NCBI GenBank assembly: GCA_934271065.1
Contig: CAKQQQ010000001.1
Location: 1-64,000 of the forward strand
DNA: 64,000 bases
Direction of reading: 5' to 3'
DNA from: an uncultured Clostridia bacterium
GTDB taxonomy: Bacteria; Bacillota; Clostridia; Christensenellales; Borkfalkiaceae
Positions 31,596 to 40,650 of this stretch are shown one piece after another. How positions within the stretch are numbered: the stretch's first letter is position 1; every line of letters starts with the position of its first letter. Under the pieces are notes generated by a model, which saw nothing but the letters and a program-made list of their open reading frames with translations, made no database searches and was not told where the DNA came from. The position numbers and the translations under genes were made by a program.

Positions 31596-33740
31596 ATGGA
31601 CGATATTTCGATAAAATTACAAGCGATAAAAAAACAGCGTAAGGTAACCGCGCGCGAACTTTCGGAAAAGTGCGGAATCCCCGTCGCCACTCTCAACCGT
31701 ATGCTTTACGGCAAAAACGAAAGAGTGAACGCCGAAAAACTCGCGGCGATCTGCGCCGCGCTCGGCGTTAAGTTGTCCGACGTGTCCGAAACCGCCGAAG
31801 TTCCGGTAAACCGCTCAAAGAAAAATTACGGATTCGTAAGGGTGGGCGCGGTAACTCCGCGCGTGTTCGTGGGCGACGTGGCTAAGAATACCGAATCGGT
31901 TATTCGAGAAATTGTGAAAGCCGTCAAAAAGGGCGTCGGCGCGATAGTCTTTCCCGAACTTTTTCTGACGGGGTATACTTGCGGCGATCTGTTTTATCAG
32001 CCCGTTCTGCTTGACGCGGTAAACGGCGCGATAGAGCGTCTGCGCGAATTTTCTCGTTCCGTAACCGCAATTTTCGCCGTCGGTGCGCCCGTAAGAAAGG
32101 ACGGAAAACTTTATAACTGCGCCGTTGTTTTTTGCGGCGGAAAAATTCTCGGCGTAGTGCCTAAAACCTATCTTCCCGACTATAACGAGTTTTACGAGCG
32201 GAGATGGTTTTCGCCCGCGCCCGAACGCGGCGGAGAAATCGAATTGAACGGAGCGGTCGTTCCGTTCGGAACGGACTTGTTGTTTGAAAACGAGAATTTT
32301 TCCGACGAAAAGATAGCCGTGGAAATTTGCGAAGATCTGTGGGCGGCAGAGTCTCCGTCCGTAAAACACGCCGTTCGCGGCGCGACTTTGATATTCAATC
32401 TTTCCGTCAGCGACGAACTTATCGGCAAGGCGGAATATCGGCGCGCGCTCGTTTCGTCGCATTCCGCAAAGACGGTGTCCGCGTACGTTTACTGTGACGC
32501 TGGCGACGGCGAGTCTTCTACCGATACCGTTTTCGCGGGGCATAATCTCGTATGTGAAAACGGTAAAATTTTAGCCGAGAGCAAACTCTTCGACAACGGG
32601 CTTGTTTTTGCCGACGCAGATTTGAGTTTTATCTCTTACGAACGCGAAAGGCTTTTTAACTACGTCCGCGAATACGGCGATTATCGCGTTGTAAAGTTTA
32701 ACGGCGCGCTCGTTTACGAAGGCTTTGAACGCCGTTACGGCAGAACGCCTTTCGTGCCCGATAGCAAATCCGAAATCCGCAGCAGGGCGGATCTGATACT
32801 CGCTTTGCAGTCGCAAGGGTTAAAGACGCGGGTTGAAAAAATCAACTGCAAAACGCTCGTCGTGGGTTTGTCGGGCGGGCTTGACAGTACGCTTGCGATA
32901 CTCGTTGCCGTAAGGGCGATAGACGCGCTGAAACGGTCGAGAAAAGATATTATAGCGGTTACGATGCCGTGTTTCGGCACGACTAAGCGCACTAAAAGCA
33001 ACGCCGTCGCGCTTGCGGAATCGCTCGGCGTAACCCTTGAAGAAGTGGATATTACCGAATCGGTCAGAAGTCACTTCCGCGACATAGGTCAGAGCGAGAC
33101 CGTAACCGACGTAACCTACGAGAACTCGCAGGCGCGCGAGCGTACGCAGGTGCTTATGGATATAGCCAACAAGACGGGCGGAATAGTCGTGGGTACGGGC
33201 GATTTAAGCGAACTCGCGCTCGGCTGGGCGACGTATAACGGCGATCATATGTCGATGTACGGCGTAAACGCGTCCGTGCCGAAAACGCTCGTAAGGTACG
33301 TCGTCGGCAGGGTTGCGGAAGAGTCGGACGAAGCGACTTCCGCCGTTCTCAAAGACGTGCTTGCCACCCCCGTCAGTCCCGAACTTATCCCCGCCGTAGA
33401 CGGCGAAATCAGTCAGAAAACGGAAGACATCGTCGGACCTTACGAATTGCACGACTTTTTCCTGTACTACTTCGTAAGAACGGGTTTCGCGCCGTCCAAG
33501 ATATACGAGATAGCGACAAGAACTTTCGACGGAGCGTATTCCGCCGCGGTAATATATAAGTGGCTCGATAAATTCATAAGACGGTTTTTCTCGCAGCAAT
33601 TCAAACGCTCCTGTATGCCCGACGGGGTTAAGGTGGGCAGCGTATCGTTGTCGCCGCGCGGCGACTGGAGAATGCCGAGCGACGCGAACGCCGAACTCTG
33701 GCTTGCCGATCTTGCGTCTGTCAGCCCCGAAAAGCGGTAA
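31596..33740 (+). CDS. nadE: Glutamine-dependent NAD+ synthetase with N-terminal XRE HTH domain
   Basis: 714 residues from ATG at 31596 (AGGTG nearby; the GTG at 31587 is part of that site). Residues about 5-62 are a Cro/XRE helix-turn-helix (ARELSEKCGIPVATLNRMLYGKN). A nitrilase-type glutaminase follows: Glu in FPELFLTGY, Lys in PKTYLPDYNEFYERRWF, Cys in VEICEDLWA. The synthetase domain begins near residue 395 with the ATP loop GLSGGLDST at about 424-432. The enzyme makes NAD+ from deamido-NAD+, ATP and glutamine. Normal two-domain enzymes are about 640 residues, so the HTH is the excess. It could make the enzyme a DNA-binding autoregulator (inference). rex, an NADH sensor, is the next gene. 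Confidence 0.93.
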   Translation: MDDISIKLQAIKKQRKVTARELSEKCGIPVATLNRMLYGKNERVNAEKLAAICAALGVKLSDVSETAEVPVNRSKKNYGFVRVGAVTPRVFVGDVAKNTESVIREIVKAVKKGVGAIVFPELFLTGYTCGDLFYQPVLLDAVNGAIERLREFSRSVTAIFAVGAPVRKDGKLYNCAVVFCGGKILGVVPKTYLPDYNEFYERRWFSPAPERGGEIELNGAVVPFGTDLLFENENFSDEKIAVEICEDLWAAESPSVKHAVRGATLIFNLSVSDELIGKAEYRRALVSSHSAKTVSAYVYCDAGDGESSTDTVFAGHNLVCENGKILAESKLFDNGLVFADADLSFISYERERLFNYVREYGDYRVVKFNGALVYEGFERRYGRTPFVPDSKSEIRSRADLILALQSQGLKTRVEKINCKTLVVGLSGGLDSTLAILVAVRAIDALKRSRKDIIAVTMPCFGTTKRTKSNAVALAESLGVTLEEVDITESVRSHFRDIGQSETVTDVTYENSQARERTQVLMDIANKTGGIVVGTGDLSELALGWATYNGDHMSMYGVNASVPKTLVRYVVGRVAEESDEATSAVLKDVLATPVSPELIPAVDGEISQKTEDIVGPYELHDFFLYYFVRTGFAPSKIYEIATRTFDGAYSAAVIYKWLDKFIRRFFSQQFKRSCMPDGVKVGSVSLSPRGDWRMPSDANAELWLADLASVSPEKR

Positions 33741-33798
33741 AAACGATATAACGATAAGTATAATAGGTTAAAAATATACGAATTATCGTTAAATTGCG

Positions 33799-33827
33799 TT
33801 GCAATATTTTTTATATAATGATATACT
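33799..33827 (+). promoter_or_regulatory. rex promoter
   Basis: TTGCAA (33799-33804), 17-base spacer, TATACT (33822-33827). It gives a leader of about 100 bases. No typical Rex operator (TTGTGA-N6-TCACAA) is seen. Confidence 0.5.
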
Positions 33828-33935
33828 TGTATCGATGCCGAACGAAATAATACGAACTTCGTAAAACCGCCGCGCGTGCGCTTTTGCGGATTTTCGTTCG
33901 GGGTAAGAAAGCAAAGCGAGATTGTCTGTACGGTT

Positions 33936-34559
33936 ATGAGCGAAAAGAGAATACCCAAATCGATTAAAGCGAGACTGCCGATATATCTTCATTATCTGAA
34001 ATCTTTGCCTGGCGGCGAGAAGTCGACCATTTCGTCGGCGGCGATTGCCAAGGCTCTCGGTTTGGGCGACGTTCAGGTCAGAAAAGACCTTGCCCTGGTA
34101 AGCGGGGCGGGCAGGCCGAAGATAGGCTATTCGATCTCCGAACTTTCGGGGCATCTCGAAGAAGCGTTGGGCAGCAATTCCGTAACCAATGCGATAATAA
34201 TCGGGGCGGGCAAACTCGGCAAAGCGCTTTTGTGTTACGACGGGTTTGACGAATTCGGGCTTGACATACTCGCCGCTTTCGACAGCGACGAGAGTAAAGT
34301 CGGCGTTGTCCACGAAGATAAACGGGTATATCCCGTATCGGAAGCGAAAAACTTCTGCGCGGCGAACGATATTAAGATAGGCGTTATTACCGTACCCGAA
34401 CGGGCGGCGGAACAGGCTCTTGCCCTGCTTATCGAATGCGGTGTTTCCGCGGTGTGGAATTTTGCGCCCGTAAGGCTGAAAACGCCGTCGGGTATCAAAA
34501 TCAAAAACGAGAATATGGCTGCGTCGCTCGCCGTGCTGTCGGCGGATATAGACGCGTAA
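33936..34559 (+). CDS. rex: Redox-sensing transcriptional repressor Rex
   Basis: 207 residues from ATG at 33936; an upstream frame to 33876 has no support. Residues 1-75 form the winged helix (IPKSIKARLPIYLHYLKSL, then ALGLGDVQVRKDL). A Rossmann NADH site follows (IIGAGKLGKALL near 88-99, then FDSDESKVG). It senses the NADH/NAD+ ratio and represses fermentation and respiratory genes. It sits between nadE and the glycolytic genes pgk and tpiA, which are typical Rex targets. C-terminal length is normal. Confidence 0.93.
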   Translation: MSEKRIPKSIKARLPIYLHYLKSLPGGEKSTISSAAIAKALGLGDVQVRKDLALVSGAGRPKIGYSISELSGHLEEALGSNSVTNAIIIGAGKLGKALLCYDGFDEFGLDILAAFDSDESKVGVVHEDKRVYPVSEAKNFCAANDIKIGVITVPERAAEQALALLIECGVSAVWNFAPVRLKTPSGIKIKNENMAASLAVLSADIDA

Positions 34560-34578
34560 AGGTATATAGGCAGATAAA

Positions 34579-34902
34579 ATGTACGAGACGATTGCAACGG
34601 TTTTCGAGATTATCTTTCTGATTTGTTTCGGGGCGTCGTGGCCTTTCAACATCATAAGGGCGTATAAAGCGCGTACCGCAAAGGGTACGAGCATTCAGTT
34701 TATGTTCTTTATAGCGTTAGGTTACGTTGCGGGTATTTGTAAAATGGTTTTTACCTATCTTGACGACGGCGCGGCTGAAGCAATCAAGATAGTGGCGTTC
34801 GTGTTCTATATCGTGAACCTGTCGATGGTTATCGCGGGGATAGCGATATTTTTCAGGAACAAAAAACTCGACTTCGAGGCGGCGCGCGCGGGGCGTGAAT
34901 AA
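34579..34902 (+). CDS. Small three-TM PQ-loop/SemiSWEET-like membrane protein
   Basis: 107 residues with three hydrophobic helices. The first loop reads GASWPFNIIRAYKARTAKG followed by TSIQFMFF, like the PQ-loop triple-helix unit (W-P, basic loop, G-x-S, aromatic helix). Such half-transporters dimerise to pass small sugars or other solutes. The PQ itself is WP here, so assignment to SemiSWEET is tentative. It lies 19 bases after rex and before pgk; its relation to them is unknown. The tail after residue 95 is charged. Confidence 0.5.
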   Translation: MYETIATVFEIIFLICFGASWPFNIIRAYKARTAKGTSIQFMFFIALGYVAGICKMVFTYLDDGAAEAIKIVAFVFYIVNLSMVIAGIAIFFRNKKLDFEAARAGRE

Positions 34903-34973
34903 TTACCGAGAGTTCCGGCGATAAATTATACGATCGTCGCGGATAATATTAAAATTTTTTAAGGAGTTACTTT

Positions 34974-36293
34974 ATGAACAAAAAGTCCGTAAAAGACGTA
35001 GACGTCAAGGGCAAAAGATGTTTGGTAAGGTGCGATTTCAACGTACCTATGAAAGACGGCGTTATAACCGACGAAAACAGAATAAACGGCGCGCTTCCGA
35101 CCATTAAATACTTAATGGAACACGGCGCGAAAGTTATTCTTTGTTCGCATATGGGCAAACCCCATAATATATTTACCGAAGGTTTCGGCTTAAACAAGAA
35201 AGAAAAGAAAGCGGTAGAGGCTCTGCCCGAAAACGAGAGAGCGGCTGCCAAAGCCGAGTATATCGAAAAGGCGAAGAAGGGCGATCTTAAAAAATTCACG
35301 CTCGCGCCCGTTGCCGCAAGACTTAACGAACTTCTCGGCGGCAAGGTTACTTTCGCTACCGATATCGTCGGCGCGGACGCGCAAGCCAAAGTCGCCGCGC
35401 TCAAAGACGGCGAATGCGTGCTTCTCGAAAACCTGCGTTTCGACGCCGGCGAAGAGGGCAGAGACGAAGAATTCTGCCGTAAACTCGCGTCTTTCTGCGA
35501 TATTTACGTCAACGATGCTTTCGGTACGGCTCACCGTTCGCACGCGTCCACGGCGGCTATCGTCGAATACGGTTTCGTAAAGACGGCGGTATGCGGATTC
35601 CTTATCGAAAAAGAACTTTCGGTTATGGCCGACGCGCTCGAACACCCCGTAAGACCGTTCGTCGCCATTCTCGGCGGAGCGAAGGTTGCGGACAAACTCA
35701 ACGTAATATCCAACCTTCTCGATAAATGCGACACTCTTATAATCGGCGGCGGAATGGCTTATACCTTCCTTAAAGCGCAGGGTTACGAAGTCGGTAAATC
35801 ACTCGTCGACGACAGTAAGATCGACTATTGCAAAGAAATGATGGAAAAGGCAAAGAAAGAAGGCAAGAAACTTCTTCTTCCCGTAGACGGCGTTCAGATC
35901 AGAGAATTTCCCGATCCCATCGACGCGCCCGTCGAGATTTTCGTAAGAAAAGTCGGCGATTTCGATAAAGATATGGAATCTGCCGATATCGGTCCGGAAA
36001 CGAGAAAACTTTACGCCGACGCGCTCAAAGACGCCAAGACCATTATCTGGAACGGACCTATGGGCGTATTCGAAAACCCCATTCTCGCGGCAGGCACTAT
36101 GGCTATCGCCAAGGCTATGGCGGAGTGCAAAGGCGCGACCACGATTATCGGCGGCGGAGATTCCGCTGCGGCTGTCGCTCAACTCGGCTACGCCGATAAG
36201 ATGACGCATATTTCTACCGGCGGCGGAGCGTCTCTCGAACTCTTCGAAGGCAAGAAATTGCCCGGCATCGAATGTCTTAACGATAAAAATTGA
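34974..36293 (+). CDS. pgk: Phosphoglycerate kinase
   Basis: 439 residues, SD AAGGAG eight bases upstream. It converts 1,3-bisphosphoglycerate and ADP to 3-phosphoglycerate and ATP in glycolysis. Signature RCDFNVPMKDG at 15-25, ENLRFDAGEEG, and nucleotide region TIIGGGDSAAAV. It is about 40 residues longer than the usual 395-400 because of a Lys/Glu-rich insert at about 65-105 after the HMGKP loop, seen in some clostridial enzymes. tpiA follows 16 bases later, in one operon. Confidence 0.97.
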   Translation: MNKKSVKDVDVKGKRCLVRCDFNVPMKDGVITDENRINGALPTIKYLMEHGAKVILCSHMGKPHNIFTEGFGLNKKEKKAVEALPENERAAAKAEYIEKAKKGDLKKFTLAPVAARLNELLGGKVTFATDIVGADAQAKVAALKDGECVLLENLRFDAGEEGRDEEFCRKLASFCDIYVNDAFGTAHRSHASTAAIVEYGFVKTAVCGFLIEKELSVMADALEHPVRPFVAILGGAKVADKLNVISNLLDKCDTLIIGGGMAYTFLKAQGYEVGKSLVDDSKIDYCKEMMEKAKKEGKKLLLPVDGVQIREFPDPIDAPVEIFVRKVGDFDKDMESADIGPETRKLYADALKDAKTIIWNGPMGVFENPILAAGTMAIAKAMAECKGATTIIGGGDSAAAVAQLGYADKMTHISTGGGASLELFEGKKLPGIECLNDKN

Positions 36294-36309
36294 TAGGGGG
36301 ATATACAAA

Positions 36310-37062
36310 ATGAGAAAAGCGATAATTGCCGGAAACTGGAAAATGAATAAGACTATGGCTGAAACCAAAGCCATGATAACCGAACTCGCGCCCCTTGTAA
36401 AAGACGCCGCTTGCGACGTCGTGCTTTGCGTTCCCTTTACCGACATACAGACGGCTAAAAGAGCGGCGCGCGGAACTAATATCAAAATCGGCGCGGAGAA
36501 CGTGCATTGGGCGGAGAAAGGCGCGTTTACGGGCGAGATCTCGGCGGAAATGCTCAAAGAACTCAAAGTCGACTACGTTATAATCGGTCACAGCGAAAGA
36601 AGACAATATTTCGGCGAAACCGACGAAACCGTGAACAAACGCGTTCAGGCTGCTTTGAACGCCAGACTTAAACCCATCGTGTGCGTCGGCGAAACCGAAG
36701 CCGAAAGAATCTGCGGTCTTACCGAAAAGGTGCTTGAAAAGCAGATAGTCGAAGGTCTCAAAGGCTTCAAGTCCAAAGACTTCGATAAAATCGTAATCGC
36801 TTACGAACCCGTATGGGCTATCGGAACGGGCAAAACGGCAACCGCCGAAGACGCCGACGAAACCATCGGTTTTATCCGCAAAGTGCTTGCTAAAAAATTC
36901 CATAAATCGATCGCGGAAAAGACGAGAATACAGTACGGCGGCTCGATGAACGTCAAGAACTGTAAGGAACTTATGGCTAAAAACGAAATCGACGGCGGAC
37001 TTATCGGCGGCGCGTCCTTAAAGGCGCAGGATTTCGCAACTATCGTAAACTACGATAAATAA
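36310..37062 (+). CDS. tpiA: Triosephosphate isomerase
   Basis: 250 residues, SD GGGG/GGA shortly upstream. TIM barrel interconverting dihydroxyacetone phosphate and glyceraldehyde 3-phosphate. The start has GNWKMNKT with catalytic Lys, then IGHSERR with His, and AYEPVWAIGTGKTAT with the catalytic Glu near 165-180, and YGGSM near 210. It follows pgk directly. A strong hairpin ends the operon. Confidence 0.97.
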   Translation: MRKAIIAGNWKMNKTMAETKAMITELAPLVKDAACDVVLCVPFTDIQTAKRAARGTNIKIGAENVHWAEKGAFTGEISAEMLKELKVDYVIIGHSERRQYFGETDETVNKRVQAALNARLKPIVCVGETEAERICGLTEKVLEKQIVEGLKGFKSKDFDKIVIAYEPVWAIGTGKTATAEDADETIGFIRKVLAKKFHKSIAEKTRIQYGGSMNVKNCKELMAKNEIDGGLIGGASLKAQDFATIVNYDK

Positions 37063-37101
37063 TAAAGTCATAGATAACCAAAAGGATTTTTAACGCGTAA
37101 A

Positions 37102-37132
37102 ACGCCCCGACGGCAGAGAGCCGTCGGGGCGT
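37102..37132. terminator. Bidirectional terminator between tpiA and the GGDEF gene
   Basis: ACGCCCCGACGGC (37102-37114) pairs perfectly with GCCGTCGGGGCGT (37120-37132). T-rich sequence follows on both strands, so it can serve both convergent genes. Confidence 0.7.
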
Positions 37133-37143
37133 ATCGTTTATAT

Positions 37144-37245
37144 ATAAGTGATTAAAACCGAGTAGTTATATCGCCGCGTCCGTAAAAACGGGGCGGTCAT
37201 ATGCCGCGTCGTCGCTAAAACGGGGCAGTTATACCGCCGCGTCGT
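37144..37245 (-). repeat. Three degenerate ~31-bp repeats at the 3' end of the GGDEF gene
   Basis: The pattern AAAAC-G-GGC-GTTAT followed by CGCCGCGTC occurs three times in a row, the last covering the stop codon of the cyclase gene. It looks like tandem copying of the gene's end into the non-coding tail. Confidence 0.55.
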
Positions 37246-38371
37246 CGGCGCGCAAGGCTTTCTGTTCGTACATTTTAAGGTCGAGTACGCGTAAAAATTT
37301 GTCGGGGTCGGATTCTGTCGGATCGTACATCGCCTGTCCCATAGAAAGCGATAACTCGAACTCCGCGATGCCCGACGCGTTGAATTGCGCCAGCCTGCTT
37401 TCAATTTCGAGCGTCGTTCGCTTGATAAAATCTTCTTCTTTGCCTATGCAAAGCACTACGAATTCGTCGCCGCCGATTCTGAACGAGTGTACGTTTTCAG
37501 TCGAAATTTCCGCTAAAATACCGCCTACGCACCGTATTGCTTTATCGCCTGCGGAATGCCCGTATACGTCGTTAATCGCCTTAAAGCGGTCGATATCCAG
37601 CATTATTCCGCCGACCGAACGCTTTTTCGCGGCTTTACCGAGTTTGTCGTAAACGCCGTTGAAATAGTTGCGGTTGTACAGCCCCGAAAGCCCGTCGATG
37701 AACGCGTTGTGATTAGACGCATACATAAGCACGAACTGTATCGCCACCGCCACGCTCAGCCAGCCCACGGTAATGCCGTAAAATCTGTTTTGCGCTATCG
37801 TGCCGACCAGGCAGGGAATAACGAAATAGTGTACGGGGAAAAATTTAACGTGATTGTGTTTTAATACCGCCGTCAGCGCGAGAACGAGCGTCAGTATGTA
37901 GTCGAAGAAAACGAAAAGGTACGTTACCAGCACGCACGAACCGCGCGAATACTCGTTTTTGTCGTTTATGGAAAATATCATTCCCGCGCCGCATACGTCG
38001 CAGATAAGCATCGCCGAAACGAACGCGATGGACGGTATCAGCCAGTAAAGCCACTTGCGTAGCCGTTTGATACTGTGGAAAATTCTCAGATCGACGTATA
38101 GCACCCATAGCCCCGCGATCGTTACCGCGGCTATGAACAGATACGCGTTGGTTGCGTATTGCAGAAAGCGTACGAATCCGCCGGGTACGCCGTCTATCAG
38201 AAACGAAACCGTTTCCGTTGCGAGACTTATCAGCGTAATCCAGATAATCGCGTCGAAAATACGTTCGTTGAACAACTTTTTTCTCGCGTGACTTGCCGAA
38301 GCGATCATGGAGACGATAAGCAATGCCGCGCCCGTAGAGTTGGCAACCATGATTTCCTGAATATTTATCAT
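37229..38371 (-). CDS. Membrane diguanylate cyclase (GGDEF)
   Basis: 380 residues from ATG at 38371, chosen because AAAGGAG lies eight bases upstream. Residues 1-215 hold six or seven membrane helices with no known sensor signature. The C-terminal GGDEF domain starts with DGLSGLYNRNYF, then LDIDRFKAINDVYGHSAGD, and the intact active-site loop RIGGDEF near 298-304. It should make cyclic di-GMP from two GTP. There is no RxxD inhibitory site before the loop. The gene is convergent with tpiA. A relic of a mobile-element end lies just upstream of its SD. Confidence 0.9.
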   Translation of the reverse strand: MINIQEIMVANSTGAALLIVSMIASASHARKKLFNERIFDAIIWITLISLATETVSFLIDGVPGGFVRFLQYATNAYLFIAAVTIAGLWVLYVDLRIFHSIKRLRKWLYWLIPSIAFVSAMLICDVCGAGMIFSINDKNEYSRGSCVLVTYLFVFFDYILTLVLALTAVLKHNHVKFFPVHYFVIPCLVGTIAQNRFYGITVGWLSVAVAIQFVLMYASNHNAFIDGLSGLYNRNYFNGVYDKLGKAAKKRSVGGIMLDIDRFKAINDVYGHSAGDKAIRCVGGILAEISTENVHSFRIGGDEFVVLCIGKEEDFIKRTTLEIESRLAQFNASGIAEFELSLSMGQAMYDPTESDPDKFLRVLDLKMYEQKALRADDAAV

Positions 38372-38392
38372 AAAATCGTCTCCTTTCCGTCG

Positions 38393-38460
38393 TACATCGG
38401 ACAAAGATAATACGAACGCGATCCGACGGTGCTTTTTCGGTTATTTTTGCCGACCGCCGC
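38393..38460 (+). mobile_element. Probable relic of a TA-element left end
   Basis: After TA at 38393-38394, GGACAAAGATAATACGAAC and the following CGACGGTGC, then a T-run, align with the left end of the outer element at 28322 (AGACAAGAATAATACGAAC, then TGATGGTGC). About 70 percent of bases agree over 35. No right end is seen. It occupies the leader of the GGDEF gene. Confidence 0.45.
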
Positions 38461-38604
38461 GATAGCGACGCTCGGCATTAACATCATTATATGTCAAAAT
38501 AAAATATTTTACAAGCGATTTAAGACTATATTCGATTTTTTATAGTTAAAACTTGCTCTGAAAAGAGATGGTGGCTAAAAAATCGCAATTATTATCGTCG
38601 CATA

Positions 38605-38646
38605 TAAAAAATAAAACGGCGACGGCGTATTTTTTACGTCGTCGCC
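38605..38646 (-). terminator. Terminator of tRNA-Leu
   Basis: On the minus strand GGCGACGACGT and ACGCCGTCGCC pair with one A-C mismatch, followed by GTTTTATTTTTT. It starts three bases after the CCA end. Confidence 0.8.
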
Positions 38647-38648
38647 TT

Positions 38649-38735
38649 TGGTGCGGATAATAAGATTTGAACTTACACTCCCTTGCGAGAATTAGAACCT
38701 GAATCTAACGCGTCTGCCGGTTCCGCCATATCCGC
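38649..38735 (-). tRNA. tRNA-Leu (anticodon CAG)
   Basis: 87 bases with encoded CCA and a long variable arm, as class II tRNA-Leu has. The acceptor arms GCGGATA and TATCCGC pair. Anticodon stem TTAGA/TCTAA with loop TTCAGGT. Confidence 0.95.
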
Positions 38736-38915
38736 GCGTCGTCGATATAATAAACGATTATCGATTTTTTGTCAACCGATTTATCGCAAAAACGGTAAAA
38801 AATAAGAAAATTACGGAAAGGTTGCTTTTATCGTTTGCTATTTTATTGAAAATCGGTTATTATAGTTGACGGAGCGTTGCGTTCGTTTCCGATTATAACG
38901 TTATAAGGATTACAA

Positions 38916-40598
38916 ATGAAAGTAGTATTCGATCCGACACACGTCGTGATTTTCTATATGCTGGCGGCTCTCGGTGCGTTTTTGATAGGCTTTAAGTTGC
39001 TTTCCGAAAACCTGCAAAGGGTAGCGAACAAGGGGCTGAGAAAACTTTTCGACAGAACGTCGAAGAGTAAAATTGCGGGCGTCGGGATAGGCGCGGGTGC
39101 GACGATACTTATGCAGTCGAGCGGCGCGACCACGGTTATGGTAATCGGTTTCGTAAACGCGGGCATGATGACGCTTGCTCAGGCAACCGCGATTATAATG
39201 GGCGCGAACATCGGCACTACCGTCACGACGATTCTGCTTGCCGTAGGTATGGCGGACGTCGGCGTTTACTTTATGCTTCTCGCGTTCGTCGGCATATTCA
39301 CGTCGATGATATGCAAAAACGGAAAAATCAAGAGTTGGGGACTGACCGCCGCGGGCTTCGGGCTGGTGTTCTTCGGCTTGACGATAATATCGGCTTGCAG
39401 CGGCGCGCTTAAAGAAAACGAGACCTTGCAGGCGATACTCAGAATGGAAATCAAACCCGCGTTTTTAGAACCGGTCGCTCTGCTGCTTATCGGCGCGCTT
39501 ATAACGGCGATAATGCAGTCGTCGACGGCGGTCAACGCCATACTGCTTTCTATGCTTACCGCGGGTATACAGATCGGCAGCGGCGGAAACGCCATACTTT
39601 ATATAGTACTCGGCACGAACATAGGTACTTGCGTAACCGCGCTTATCAGTTCTATGGGCGCGACAACCAACGCCAAGCGCGCCGCGCTGATACACTTCCT
39701 TTTCAACGTGTGCGGCTCGATACTCTTCCTTATCGTGCTTGCCTGCTGGTCGGGTTTTATGGACGGATTCTGGATTCCGCTTATCCGTTTCAGCGACGCG
39801 AAGATGTCCGCGCGTATGCAACTCGCGCTGTTCCACCTTGCGTTCAACAGCCTTTGCACGCTGATATTCCTGCCGCTTACCAAGTTAATCGTCAGGACCA
39901 CCGAATTCCTTATAAAAGATAAAAAACAGAAAGAAGTGATGCAGATCACTTATATGGACGAGCGTATTTTAAGCACCCCCACCGTAGCGATCGCGCAACT
40001 TCAGAAAGAGACCGTTTCGATGGGCAACAAGTGTATGGCAGCGCTCGGAAAGTCTTTCGAAGCGTTTATGTCGCGCGACACGTCGGTTGCGGAAGAAATC
40101 AACGCCGAAAACGAAGATATAACGCTTATATCCAAACAGATAACCGACTACCTTATCAAGGTTTCGGGCGCGAACGTCTCCGTTCACGACGATCAGAAAA
40201 TATCCATTATGTATCACGCGATAGGCGATATGTTGCGTATATCCGAAATATCCGATAACTTCGTAAAATACACCCGTTCTTACGTCGAAAAAGGTCTTAA
40301 ATTTTCAGAGAGCGTATTCTCCGATTTAAGGGCGATGTACGATAAACTTTCGGATATGTATAAGTTGGCGATAGAGATTTTCGACTCTTTCGACAAAACT
40401 CGTTTCCCTTTGCTCGAAAGTATGGAAGACGCGGTCGACGCAATGCGTCGTTCGTTGATAGACGGGCATATAAGGCGGTTGAACGAAGGTAATTGTTCGC
40501 CCGAATCGAGCGCGATTTTCATCAATCTCGTATCTAATCTCGAACGTGTAGGCGACCATATAACCTTTATCGCCCACAGCGTGGAAGAATTACAATAA
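38916..40598 (+). CDS. Na+/phosphate symporter family protein with PhoU-like domain
   Basis: 560 residues, SD AAGGA nine bases upstream. The N-terminal part (to about 330) carries two inverted Na/Pi repeats, each with a QSS motif: ILMQSSGATTVMVIGFVNAG near 63-82 and AIMQSSTAVNAILLSM near 195-210. The C-terminal 200 residues are a helical PhoU-type domain (two three-helix bundles). The family imports phosphate with sodium. The PhoU domain probably links activity to phosphate status. A poor promoter (TTGCTA-17-TATTAT) ends near 38865. A perfect terminator hairpin follows. Confidence 0.9.
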   Translation: MKVVFDPTHVVIFYMLAALGAFLIGFKLLSENLQRVANKGLRKLFDRTSKSKIAGVGIGAGATILMQSSGATTVMVIGFVNAGMMTLAQATAIIMGANIGTTVTTILLAVGMADVGVYFMLLAFVGIFTSMICKNGKIKSWGLTAAGFGLVFFGLTIISACSGALKENETLQAILRMEIKPAFLEPVALLLIGALITAIMQSSTAVNAILLSMLTAGIQIGSGGNAILYIVLGTNIGTCVTALISSMGATTNAKRAALIHFLFNVCGSILFLIVLACWSGFMDGFWIPLIRFSDAKMSARMQLALFHLAFNSLCTLIFLPLTKLIVRTTEFLIKDKKQKEVMQITYMDERILSTPTVAIAQLQKETVSMGNKCMAALGKSFEAFMSRDTSVAEEINAENEDITLISKQITDYLIKVSGANVSVHDDQKISIMYHAIGDMLRISEISDNFVKYTRSYVEKGLKFSESVFSDLRAMYDKLSDMYKLAIEIFDSFDKTRFPLLESMEDAVDAMRRSLIDGHIRRLNEGNCSPESSAIFINLVSNLERVGDHITFIAHSVEELQ

Positions 40599-40605
40599 TC
40601 GTATA

Positions 40606-40645
40606 AAACACCCCCGTAAGGCGCAAAATACTTACGGGGGTGTTT
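40606..40645 (+). terminator. Hairpin after the Na/Pi gene, overlapping the next SD
   Basis: AAACACCCCCGTAAG (40606-40620) pairs perfectly with CTTACGGGGGTGTTT (40631-40645). The GGGGGTG of the 3' arm is also the likely SD of the 37-codon frame starting at 40651. Confidence 0.75.
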
Positions 40646-40650
40646 ATCGT

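Noticed and set aside
33741..33798. Terminator after nadE
   Set aside because: AACGATAA/TTATCGTT arms are far apart with a weak bulged stem and no T-run.
33845..33859. Element left end in the rex leader
   Set aside because: Only about 12 bases agree well; not above chance without a genome-wide profile.
38565..38670. Short frame overlapping tRNA-Leu on the plus strand
   Set aside because: It runs through the terminator and the tRNA gene; chance frame.
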